In this document: one piece after another, positions 1 through 7,409 of the stretch | How positions within the stretch are numbered: the stretch's first letter is position 1 | Layout of the letters: each line of letters begins with the position of its first letter | From: Burkholderia sp. Bp8963 | GTDB taxonomy: Bacteria > Pseudomonadota > Gammaproteobacteria > Burkholderiales > Burkholderiaceae | DNA: 64,000 bases | Assembly (NCBI RefSeq): GCF_003854275.1 | Contig: NZ_QTQP01000022.1 | Span: 58,437-122,436 of the forward strand | Reading direction: 5' to 3' | Made by a program: the position numbers and the translations under genes | Notes under the pieces: generated by a model | The model's input: the letters and a program-made list of their open reading frames with translations, nothing else | Told to the model about the DNA's origin: nothing | The model's database searches: none

Positions 1-469
1 AGTTCGGCAGGCGGTCGCCGTTGAAGCGGTCGAAGTCGCCCTGGTGGATCGCATAGCCGCTGCCCCACGCCGAGATGTTGTAGATCGACACGAGTTCGTT
101 GGTGATGTCGAGCTGGTTGCCGAACGACAGCGTGCCCCAGTCGTCCTGCAATCCGACATATGCCTGCCGCCCGAATTCGGCGCCGCCGAAGCCGAGCTTG
201 CCGTTGCCGAGATGGAAGCCGCTCTCGAGCACGAACACCGCCTTCAGTCCGCCGCCGAGATCCTCGGTGCCCTTGAGCCCGAAGCGGTTGCCGTACGCGA
301 CGCCGTCGTCGAATTTCACGACGTGCGCGCCGCCCGTATTGGACACGTAGGTGATGCCGGCATCGAGCACGCCGTACAGCGTGACGCTGCTCTGCGCGCG
401 GCTGTCCGTCGCCGCGCACGCCAAAGCCAGCGCTGCCAGCGGCAGCGCCTTCGAAACAATGCTTTTCAT
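1..469 (-). CDS. Gram-negative porin, N-terminal part (cut by window edge)
   Basis: The visible 156 residues start MKSIVSKALPLAALALACA, a signal peptide probably cut after SRAQ. They continue with SSVTLYGVLDAGITYV, the first beta strand typical of Burkholderia/Neisseria 16-strand general porins, followed by NRFGLKGTEDLGGGLKAVF and the GRQAYVGL strand. Outer-membrane diffusion channel by family. The 3' end lies outside the window, so length and completeness cannot be judged. It is codirectional with the NCS1 permease gene upstream (29 nt gap), which suggests cotranscription and a shared substrate route through outer and inner membranes. Confidence 0.9.
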   Translation of the reverse strand, partial: MKSIVSKALPLAALALACAATDSRAQSSVTLYGVLDAGITYVSNTGGAHVVKFDDGVAYGNRFGLKGTEDLGGGLKAVFVLESGFHLGNGKLGFGGAEFGRQAYVGLQDDWGTLSFGNQLDITNELVSIYNISAWGSGYAIHQGDFDRFNGDRLPN

Positions 470-497
470 CGAGTGGGGGGAGTTCGGTTGTGACGGA

Positions 498-1943
498 TCA
501 GTTCAGGCCGCGATCGGCCTCCTGGACGAGTTCGCGTTCGGCTTCGATATCGAGCGAACGGCAGGCCCACAGATAGACGAGTGCGGCAACCGGCAGGCCG
601 ACCAGCATCGCGATGTCGGTGCCGCCGAGCGCGCGCGCGACGGGGCCGCTGTACAGCTCGGTCTTGAAGAACGGGATCATCGCGACGAAGCCGATCGCGT
701 ACGCGGTCAGGCCACGCCAGTTCCAGCGGCCGTAGATGCCGCGCGGGTTGAAGATCTCGCGCACCGAGTAGTGCGTATGACGGACGAGGAAGAAGTCGAC
801 GAGGTTGATCGCGGTCCACGGCGTGAACAGGTAGCCGAGGATGCCGAGGAAGTCGCCGAACTTGCCCATGAAGTCGTCGGACGCGGCGAACGCGAGCGAG
901 GTCGCGACGAACGCGACGATCAGGAGGCTCACGATGCGCTTGCCGGCGCTCGATTTCAGCGGCTTGAACGAGTCGGTGATGCTGAGCAGCGTCAGCGACG
1001 CGCCGTAGAAGTTCAGGCCCGTGATCGCGAGCAACCCGAGCAGCGACAGCAGCAGCGTGATCGAACCGAAACCCGGATGGATCGCGTCGCCCGCGCGCTG
1101 CACCGCGTCGGCGATCTCGATCTTCGAGTTCAGCGCGGCGGCAGCCGTGCCGACCAGCATCATCCACACGCCGCCGATCAGCGCGCCCGTGAAGGTCCAC
1201 CAGAACGTCGCGCGCACGCCGGTCGTCGGCGGCAGGTAGCGCGAATAGTCCGACACGTAGATCGACCACGACAGCTGATAAGCGGCGGCCGCGAACAGCT
1301 GCACGAGGAACGGCGTCGCCTTGAAGCCTGCGAACGACAGCTGGTCGGCCGGGAACGGCACCTTCACGCAGATGCCGACGCTGAACACCGTCAGCGCGAT
1401 CAGCAGCGCGATCGCGAGCCAGCGCTGCGCCTTGTGGATCAGGTCGTAGCCGAACACCGCGAGCGCCACCGCGATCGCGGTGAACACGATATAGCTGACG
1501 TGCGGCTCGGTGCCGAGCAGGTGATGCGCGGTCTGCCCCGCCATCAGCTGGTTGAACGAGTTGTAGCCGACATACGTGACGAGCGCGACGACCCACACGA
1601 GCAGCGCGCCCATGTAGCCGAACTGCGGCCGCGACTGGATCATCTGCGGCAGGCCGAGCTGCGGCCCCTGGCTCGAGTGGAACGCCATGAAGAACGTGCC
1701 GAGCAGGTTGCCGATCAGCACCGCGATCGCGCTCCACAGCAGGTTGCCGCCCATGCTGACCCCGATCGCGCCGCACGCGATCGTCGCGAGATTCGCGTCG
1801 CCGGTAAACCACACCGGCCACAGATGCCACGCCTTGCCGCGCCGCTCCGCGAGCGGCACGTAATCGATCGAGCGCGCCTCGATGCGCGATTTGCCCCGGC
1901 TGGCGTCCACCGCCAGTCCATGGGCCACTGCGTCCTGTCTCAT
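498..1943 (-). CDS. NCS1-family (purine/cytosine permease-like) cation symporter
   Basis: 481 residues with about 12 hydrophobic segments; the N-terminus has the family pattern WFTGDANLATIACGAIGVSMGGN and later LTYVGYNSFNQL-like helices. NCS1 proteins are inner-membrane Na+ or H+ symporters for nucleobases, allantoin, hydantoins and related small N-compounds. A strong Shine-Dalgarno (GGAGGAG) precedes the ATG at 1943. It is divergent from the carnitine monooxygenase genes and followed by a porin gene, so it may import a substrate for that module, but sequence alone does not show whether it carries carnitine, a nucleobase or something else. The substrate is unknown. Confidence 0.85.
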   Translation of the reverse strand: MRQDAVAHGLAVDASRGKSRIEARSIDYVPLAERRGKAWHLWPVWFTGDANLATIACGAIGVSMGGNLLWSAIAVLIGNLLGTFFMAFHSSQGPQLGLPQMIQSRPQFGYMGALLVWVVALVTYVGYNSFNQLMAGQTAHHLLGTEPHVSYIVFTAIAVALAVFGYDLIHKAQRWLAIALLIALTVFSVGICVKVPFPADQLSFAGFKATPFLVQLFAAAAYQLSWSIYVSDYSRYLPPTTGVRATFWWTFTGALIGGVWMMLVGTAAAALNSKIEIADAVQRAGDAIHPGFGSITLLLSLLGLLAITGLNFYGASLTLLSITDSFKPLKSSAGKRIVSLLIVAFVATSLAFAASDDFMGKFGDFLGILGYLFTPWTAINLVDFFLVRHTHYSVREIFNPRGIYGRWNWRGLTAYAIGFVAMIPFFKTELYSGPVARALGGTDIAMLVGLPVAALVYLWACRSLDIEAERELVQEADRGLN

Positions 1944-1983
1944 GTCTCCTCCATGTGCGTCCGACGGCGCCGGTCGCGCACCG

Positions 1984-2015
1984 GCCGCCGGCCGGGCGCG
2001 AGCCCGGCCGGCGGC
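1984..2015. promoter_or_regulatory. 14-bp perfect hairpin upstream of the NCS1 gene
   Basis: GCCGCCGGCCGGGC (1984-1997), loop GCGA, then its exact complement (2002-2015). It lies 41 nt ahead of the permease start in what would be its leader. No T-tract follows on either strand, so it is not a classical intrinsic terminator; attenuator or insulator between the divergent units are possibilities. Confidence 0.6.
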
Positions 2016-2051
2016 ACGGCGGTCGATCGCATGCCGCCGTCGTTACTTTCA

Positions 2052-2079
2052 GTTAACAATGAACTACTGGTTAACAATG
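2052..2079. promoter_or_regulatory. Direct repeat GTTAACAATG x2, 18-bp period
   Basis: GTTAACAATG occurs at 2052-2061 and 2070-2079, exactly 18 bp apart, in the 367-nt region between the divergent NCS1 and cntA genes. This AT-rich block stands out from its GC-rich surroundings. Likely protein-binding sites; the binding protein is unknown. Confidence 0.5.
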
Positions 2080-2257
2080 GTACGCAGTTCAATTAGGCGA
2101 CCCTACTGGCGCATTCGCCTATTGACGTTTCTAAAAATAGTCGCGGCTTGTGACCAAACGCAAATATCAGACAAATTCCGCCATCTTCGGCGATTGCGAT
2201 CCGTCCATCTCGGGATAACCCTGATCCAAATCAAGGCGCACATCCCCTATATTTCGT

Positions 2258-2287
2258 TAACCGTTAGTTTCATCGTAACCGATAGTT
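2258..2287. promoter_or_regulatory. Direct repeat TAACCGNTAGTT x2, 18-bp period, before cntA
   Basis: TAACCGTTAGTT (2258-2269) and TAACCGATAGTT (2276-2287) differ at one base and are again 18 bp apart, ending 23 nt before the cntA ATG. With the pair at 2052-2079 this gives two clusters with the same period and a common TTAAC/TAACC flavour. Position close to the start codon suggests a promoter-overlapping operator. Confidence 0.5.
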
Positions 2288-2310
2288 AATTTTCAGAGCC
2301 CGACGCCATC

Positions 2311-3468
2311 ATGACCTACCTGCCGATCGAATTCCACCAGAAAGCCAAGCTGCCGCAACTCCCGGCCGATTTCTGCGCGAACCCGGAACTCGCGTGGACG
2401 ATCCCGAAGACCTATTACACGTCGCAGGAGGTGTTCAAGGCGGAGGAAGAGAAGATCTTCGCCGACACGTGGATCTGCGTCGCGCACCGCAGCGAGCTGG
2501 CCGAAGCGAACCAGTACGTGACGCGCGAAGTGATCGGCGAGAACATCCTGATCGTTCGCGGCAAGGACAAGGTGCTGCGCGCGTTCTACAACGTGTGCCC
2601 GCACCGCGGCCACCAGCTCCTCGAAGGCAGCGGCAAGGCGAAGAACGTGATCACCTGCCCGTACCACGCGTGGACCTTCAAGCTCGACGGCGCGCTCGCG
2701 CATGCGAACAACTGCGATCACGTGCTGGAATTCGACAAGGAGAACTCGAGCCTCGTGCCGGTCAAGGTCGAGGAATACGCGGGCTTCGTGTTCATCAACC
2801 TGAATCCGGACGCGGGCACGGTCGAAGACCAGCTGCCGGGCATGCAGGACCGCCTGCGCGCCGCGTGCCCGGTGATCGACGATCTGAAGCTGGCCGCGCG
2901 CTTCGTCACCGAGACGCCCGCGAACTGGAAGTCGATCGTCGACAACTATCTCGAGTGCTATCACTGCGGCCCCGCGCACCCCGGCTTCTCCGACTCGGTG
3001 AAGATCGACAAGTACACGCACACGCTGCACGGCAACTGGACGCTGCAGTACGGTTACGCGGAGTCGTCGGAGCGCTCGTTCAAGCTCGACCCGTCGATCA
3101 CCGACGCGAGCTTCCAGGGCTTCTGGGCGTGGCCGTGCACGATGTTCAACGTGCCGCCGGGTGCCGACTTCATGACCGTGATCTATGAATTCCCGGTCAG
3201 CGCGGAAGTCACGCTGCAGCACTACGACATCTACTTCCTCAACGAAGAGTTGACCGACTACCAGAAGAACCTGATCGAGTGGTACCGCAACGTGTTCCGC
3301 CCGGAAGACCTGCGCCTCGTCGAAAGCGTGCAGAAGGGCCTGAAGTCGCGCGGCTATCGCGGCCAGGGCCGGATCATGGTCGACCCGCGCCGCAGCGGCG
3401 TCAGCGAACACGGCATCGCGCACTTTCACAACCTGCTCGCGCAGCAGTACCAGGACTGCCAGGACTGA
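2311..3468 (+). CDS. cntA: Carnitine monooxygenase oxygenase subunit CntA (Rieske)
   Basis: 385 residues, closely resembling CntA/YeaW from recall of the family. Rieske [2Fe-2S] ligands are C96, H98, C116 and H119 (CPHRGH and CPYHAW). The mononuclear iron site reads NYLECYHCGPAH (H218, H223, probable D333). The residue that bridges the two centres is glutamate (E215) instead of the usual aspartate, a hallmark of CntA/YeaW. Reaction by family: L-carnitine + O2 + NAD(P)H to trimethylamine and malic semialdehyde, with electrons from CntB. First gene of a rightward operon with the aldehyde dehydrogenase and cntB. The Shine-Dalgarno before ATG 2311 is weak. A glycine-betaine or gamma-butyrobetaine relative is the alternative, but the E215 motif and neighbours favour carnitine. 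Confidence 0.88.
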   Translation: MTYLPIEFHQKAKLPQLPADFCANPELAWTIPKTYYTSQEVFKAEEEKIFADTWICVAHRSELAEANQYVTREVIGENILIVRGKDKVLRAFYNVCPHRGHQLLEGSGKAKNVITCPYHAWTFKLDGALAHANNCDHVLEFDKENSSLVPVKVEEYAGFVFINLNPDAGTVEDQLPGMQDRLRAACPVIDDLKLAARFVTETPANWKSIVDNYLECYHCGPAHPGFSDSVKIDKYTHTLHGNWTLQYGYAESSERSFKLDPSITDASFQGFWAWPCTMFNVPPGADFMTVIYEFPVSAEVTLQHYDIYFLNEELTDYQKNLIEWYRNVFRPEDLRLVESVQKGLKSRGYRGQGRIMVDPRRSGVSEHGIAHFHNLLAQQYQDCQD

Positions 3469-3495
3469 CCCAACCCGCACCAGGACGACACCGAC

Positions 3496-4956
3496 ATGAC
3501 CTCCCTTGAACAACCGGGCCTGCTGCGTGAGCAGGCATACATCGCCGGCGTGTGGCGCGGCGCCGACGACGGCGCGACGCTCGACGTCACCAACCCGTCG
3601 ACGGGCGAGCTGATCGCGCGCGTGCCGAACATGGGCGCGGCCGAGACGCGTGCCGCGATCGATGCCGCGCACGCGGCGTTTGCGAGCTGGCGCAAGACCA
3701 CCGCGAAGGAGCGCGCACGCCTGTTGCGCGCGTGGTTCGAGCTGATCATGGCCCGCCAGGAAGACCTCGCGGCGCTGATGACGCGCGAACAGGGCAAGCC
3801 GCTCGCCGAAGCGCGCGGCGAGATCGCGTATGCGGCATCGTTCGTCGAATGGTTCGCCGAGCAGGCGAAGCGTATCGACGGCGACGTGATCCCGAGCCCG
3901 AACCCGGACCAGCGCCTCGTCGTGACGAAGGAGCCGGTGGGCGTGTGCGCGGCGATCACGCCGTGGAATTTCCCGGCGGCGATGATCACCCGCAAGGCCG
4001 CGCCGGCGCTCGCCGCGGGCTGCACGATCGTGATCAAGCCGGCCAACGAGACGCCGCTGTCCGCGTTCGCGCTCGCGGCGCTCGCCGAGCAGGCCGGCAT
4101 TCCGGCCGGTGTCGTCAACGTCGTGACCGGCAAGTCGCGCGAGATCGGCGCGGAAATGACGTCGAGCCCGCTCGTGAAGAAGCTGACCTTCACGGGCTCG
4201 ACCGAAGTCGGCCGGCTGCTGATGCGCCAGTGCTCGGACACGGTCAAGAAGATGTCGCTCGAACTCGGCGGCAACGCACCGTTCATCGTGTTCGACGACG
4301 CCGATCTCGACAAGGCTGTCGAAGGCGCGCTGCTGTCGAAGTACCGCAATGCAGGCCAGACCTGCGTGTGCGCGAACCGCTTCTTCGTGCACGATTCGGT
4401 GTACGACGAGTTCTGCCGCCGGTTCGCCGCGCGCGTCGCGGCGTTCAATGTCGGCGACGGCTTCGACGCGGACGTCAACATCGGCCCGCTGATCAACGAA
4501 GCCGCGCGCGACAAGGTCGACGGCCTCGTGCGCGATGCACTCGCGCAAGGCGCGCGCGTGCTGGTGGGCGGCGCGCCGCATCCGCGCGGCGGCAACTTCT
4601 ATGCGCCGACCGTGCTCGCCGACGCGAAGCCCGGGATGGCCGTGCTGACCGAGGAGATCTTCGGGCCGGTCGCGCCGATCGTGCGCTTCACGACCGACGA
4701 CGAAGTCGTGCGGCTCGCGAACGATTCGATCTACGGCCTCGCCGCGTATTTCTACAGCCGCGACATCGGCCGCGTATGGCGCGTCGCCGAGCAGCTCGAG
4801 TACGGGATCGTCGGCATCAACAGCGGACTGATCTCGAACGAAGTGGCGCCGTTCGGCGGCGTCAAGCAGTCCGGCATCGGACGCGAAGGCTCCAAGTACG
4901 GGATCGAAGACTTCCTGTCGATCAAATACCTGTGCATGGGCGGCGTGAGCGCCTGA
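3496..4956 (+). CDS. NAD(P)-dependent aldehyde dehydrogenase, probable malic semialdehyde dehydrogenase
   Basis: 486 residues, GabD-like succinate-semialdehyde dehydrogenase family. Catalytic residues are visible: N158 (PWNFP), K181, E256 (LELGGN) and nucleophile C290 (NAGQTC). It starts 28 nt after cntA and lies between the two monooxygenase subunits, so its natural job would be oxidising the malic semialdehyde released by CntAB to malate. The NAD(P) preference and the exact substrate are inferred from context; succinate or glutarate semialdehyde activity cannot be excluded. Confidence 0.85.
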   Translation: MTSLEQPGLLREQAYIAGVWRGADDGATLDVTNPSTGELIARVPNMGAAETRAAIDAAHAAFASWRKTTAKERARLLRAWFELIMARQEDLAALMTREQGKPLAEARGEIAYAASFVEWFAEQAKRIDGDVIPSPNPDQRLVVTKEPVGVCAAITPWNFPAAMITRKAAPALAAGCTIVIKPANETPLSAFALAALAEQAGIPAGVVNVVTGKSREIGAEMTSSPLVKKLTFTGSTEVGRLLMRQCSDTVKKMSLELGGNAPFIVFDDADLDKAVEGALLSKYRNAGQTCVCANRFFVHDSVYDEFCRRFAARVAAFNVGDGFDADVNIGPLINEAARDKVDGLVRDALAQGARVLVGGAPHPRGGNFYAPTVLADAKPGMAVLTEEIFGPVAPIVRFTTDDEVVRLANDSIYGLAAYFYSRDIGRVWRVAEQLEYGIVGINSGLISNEVAPFGGVKQSGIGREGSKYGIEDFLSIKYLCMGGVSA

Positions 4957-4977
4957 TCCCCTGATCCCCTGATCCCC
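4954..4977 (+). repeat. TGATCCCC x3 tandem repeat overlapping a stop codon
   Basis: Three perfect 8-bp copies begin at the TGA stop of the aldehyde dehydrogenase gene. They give stops in more than one frame, so slippage here would not extend the protein. Confidence 0.7.
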
Positions 4978-5086
4978 GTTGTGCGCGCGGCGGCTTCGGC
5001 CGCTGCGCGTCGTATCCCGGACCGAACGACCCCAGCAATACCCGCCGCGCGGCGCCCGTCCGATCCGCCCGCCGGCAAAGGAACGC

Positions 5087-6055
5087 ATGATGAACGCCCG
5101 TGAATCGATCTCCGTTGACGTCGTCGCCGTCGAGACCCTGACCCCGCTGATCAAACGCTTCACGCTCGGGCTGCCCGACGGCGCGACCCTGCCGCCGTTC
5201 AGCGGCGGCGCGCATGTGCTCGTGTCGCTGCAGGATGGCGACGCGTGGCATCACAACGCGTATTCGCTGCTCAGCTCGCCGCACGACACGCGGCACTACC
5301 AGATCGCCGTGCGCCGCGAGGAAGCGTCGCGCGGCGGCTCGGCGTTCATGCACGAGCGCGTGACGGCCGGCACGCGGCTCGCGATCGGCTCGCCCGCGAA
5401 CCTGTTCGAGCTCGACCGCCGCGCGCGCCGTCACGTGTTCATCGCGGGCGGCATCGGCATCACGCCGTTCCTCGCGCAGCTCGCCGAGCATCGGCCGGGC
5501 GGCGAGCTCGAGCTCGAACTGCATTACGCGTATCGCAGCCCCGAGCACGGCGCGTTCGTCGACGAACTGAAGGCCGGCCCGCACGCGGCGAACGTGCACA
5601 CGTATGTCGACAGCCTCGGCCAGCGCCTCGACCTGCTGCGCCTGTTCAAGTCGCTGCCGGCCGACGCGCACGTGTACGTGTGCGGCCCGCAAGGCCTGAA
5701 CGACGCCGTGTATGCGAACGCGGCGCTGCTCGGCTGGCCGAAGGCGCAGCTCCATTCCGAGCAGTTCGCCGCGACCGACACGGCCGGCCAGGCGTTCACG
5801 GTCGTGCTCGCGCGCTCGGGGCTGGAGCTCGAGGTGCCCGAGGACACGACGATCCTGCAGGCGATCGAGCGCGCGGGCGTGAAGATCGAATCGCTGTGCC
5901 GCGAAGGCGTGTGCGGCACCTGCGAGGTCGCGATCCTCGAAGGCGAGGCCGATCACCGCGACCAGTATCTCGACGACGACGAGAAGGCCGCGCAGAAGAC
6001 GATCCTGCTGTGCGTGTCGCGTGCGCGCACGCCTCGGCTCGTGATCGACCTGTAA
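5087..6055 (+). CDS. cntB: Carnitine monooxygenase reductase subunit CntB
   Basis: 322 residues: ferredoxin-reductase-type flavin domain (about 5-105), NAD-binding domain (about 110-220, GGIGITPFL and YVCGPQGLNDAV) and a C-terminal plant-type [2Fe-2S] domain with C-x4-C-x2-C...C (CREGVCGTCEVAI, then LLCVSRA). This is the PDR/VanB family order. It transfers electrons from NAD(P)H to the CntA Rieske centre. Two adjacent ATGs (5087, 5090) follow AAAGGA; 5090 has the better spacing. Third gene of the operon, 130 nt after the dehydrogenase gene, and followed by a strong hairpin at 6129. Confidence 0.87.
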   Translation: MMNARESISVDVVAVETLTPLIKRFTLGLPDGATLPPFSGGAHVLVSLQDGDAWHHNAYSLLSSPHDTRHYQIAVRREEASRGGSAFMHERVTAGTRLAIGSPANLFELDRRARRHVFIAGGIGITPFLAQLAEHRPGGELELELHYAYRSPEHGAFVDELKAGPHAANVHTYVDSLGQRLDLLRLFKSLPADAHVYVCGPQGLNDAVYANAALLGWPKAQLHSEQFAATDTAGQAFTVVLARSGLELEVPEDTTILQAIERAGVKIESLCREGVCGTCEVAILEGEADHRDQYLDDDEKAAQKTILLCVSRARTPRLVIDL

Positions 6056-6070
6056 ATTTTTCCTCGCGCC

Positions 6071-6095
6071 GTATCCGTTAAACTACGGCGGATAC
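6071..6095. promoter_or_regulatory. Inverted repeat GTATCCG-N11-CGGATAC
   Basis: Perfect 7-bp arms at 6071-6077 and 6089-6095, with a nested CCGT/ACGG pair, 16 nt after the cntB stop. It could be an operator for the downstream regulator gene or part of the termination region; there is no T-tract. Confidence 0.35.
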
Positions 6096-6128
6096 AGGGA
6101 AACCCGGCGCGCCATCCCCTCCCGACGC

Positions 6129-6176
6129 GGCGGCATGGCCCGCGGCCCGCACGATGCGGCCGCGGGCCATGCCGCC
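6129..6176 (+). terminator. 19-bp perfect stem-loop after cntB
   Basis: GGCGGCATGGCCCGCGGCC (6129-6147), a 10-nt loop, then the exact complement (6158-6176), followed by CTTGTCGTTT. It is long and GC-rich, and sits between cntB and the HTH-PAS gene, so it probably ends the cnt transcript, although the T-run is poor. Confidence 0.6.
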
Positions 6177-6217
6177 CTTGTCGTTTGGCCGCGCGCCGCC
6201 GTCACAAAGAGGAATGG

Positions 6218-7288
6218 ATGTCCGAGGATACGTTCGCGTTCCGTCTCAAGGTGCTCCTCGAGCACAAGAAGCTGAGCCTGCAGCAGGTGGCCGACGTGGT
6301 CGGCATCTCGCGGCCGGCCGTGCACAAGTGGACGCGCGGCGGCGAAATCGACTATTCGAACCTGCGCAAGCTGGCCGCGTTCCTCGACGTCAACTGGGTC
6401 TGGCTGCGCTACGGCGACGACGCGGTGAAGGACCTCGGCCTCGGCGCGCAGACCGAGCTGCCGATGACCGACCTGCGCCGCCGCTACACGGCCGAGATCG
6501 TGTCGAGCGAAGCGCGGATGAAGCAGGCGCAGGAAGCAGCCGGCATCGTCACATGGGAATGGAATCTCGTCAGCGACGAGCTGATCTATTCGGCCAACTG
6601 CGCGAAGCTGTACGGCCGCGAAATCCACAGCAACGAGGAATTCTGGGAGATCCTGCATCCCGAGGAACGCAGCTGGCTCAACAGCCAGGCGCTGCAGCAG
6701 GCGGTCGCCGCGCGCGAGCCGTACGTGTGGGAATTCCGGATCGTGCTGCCCGACGGCACGGTGCGCTGGATCGAATCGCGCACCGCGACGCTCGTCGACG
6801 ATGCGGGCCGGCCGACCCGGATGGTCGGCACGACGATCGACATCAGCGCGCGCAAGGCGGTCGAACAGCAGCTGCGCGCGCAGATCGCGCTGCTCGCCGA
6901 CGGCGAGCGCCTGGCCGGGCGCGGCGCATGGCAGTGGCGGCCGGTGCAGGACGAAGTAAACGTGTCGGATGAATGGTGCCGGCTGTTCGGCGTCGAGACG
7001 GCCGCCGCGCCGCGCCGCCATGCGGAGCTGCAGGCGCGCGTGCACGCGGACGACCGCGCGGCGCGCGAAGCCGCGGTGCAGGATGCGCTCGCCCGTCAGG
7101 GCGACTATCGCGCGCTGTACCGCGCGCTGTTGCCGGACGGCACGTTCCGGCTGCTGCTCGAACAGGGGCACGTGCAGCCCGCCGATGACGGTGAAGGGCT
7201 GCAGCTCACGGCCGTGTGCCGCGCGGCGGAACCGGCCGACGCGATCGCGTTCGCGACGCAGCCGAAAGCGGCGGTCACGCCGCACTGA
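6218..7288 (+). CDS. HTH (XRE-type) regulator with two PAS domains
   Basis: 356 residues. The N-terminus (about 5-60) is a helix-turn-helix: LSLQQVADVVGISRPAVHKWTRG. A PAS/PAC unit follows at about 105-215 (WEWNLVSDELIYSANCAKLYG, then VRWIESRTATLVDDAG and MVGTTIDISARKAVEQQL), and a second, weaker PAS-like unit at about 220-330. There is no kinase, GGDEF or EAL output, so it is best read as a one-component DNA-binding sensor. AAAGAGG lies 5 nt before ATG 6218; an upstream in-frame extension has no ribosome site. Its position just after the cnt genes makes it a candidate local regulator, but ligand and targets are unknown. Confidence 0.75.
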   Translation: MSEDTFAFRLKVLLEHKKLSLQQVADVVGISRPAVHKWTRGGEIDYSNLRKLAAFLDVNWVWLRYGDDAVKDLGLGAQTELPMTDLRRRYTAEIVSSEARMKQAQEAAGIVTWEWNLVSDELIYSANCAKLYGREIHSNEEFWEILHPEERSWLNSQALQQAVAAREPYVWEFRIVLPDGTVRWIESRTATLVDDAGRPTRMVGTTIDISARKAVEQQLRAQIALLADGERLAGRGAWQWRPVQDEVNVSDEWCRLFGVETAAAPRRHAELQARVHADDRAAREAAVQDALARQGDYRALYRALLPDGTFRLLLEQGHVQPADDGEGLQLTAVCRAAEPADAIAFATQPKAAVTPH

Positions 7289-7409
7289 GCCGGGGGCGCG
7301 CGCCGATGCGCGTTTGGCGTTCGGCGTTCGGCGTCTGATCAGCCGCATGTGCGGCGGCGGGCCGGTGTTCGGCATCCCGAATCCGGCCTCGCGCATCACG
7401 CTTGCGGCG

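Noticed and set aside
351..2096. Long rightward open frame antisense to the NCS1 gene
   Set aside because: Arg/Asp/His-rich composition typical of a shadow frame in high-GC DNA; the opposite strand encodes a clear permease.
2293..5163. 956-codon leftward open frame opposite cntA and the aldehyde dehydrogenase
   Set aside because: Low-complexity Arg/Ala/Val product with no motifs, antisense to two recognisable enzymes.
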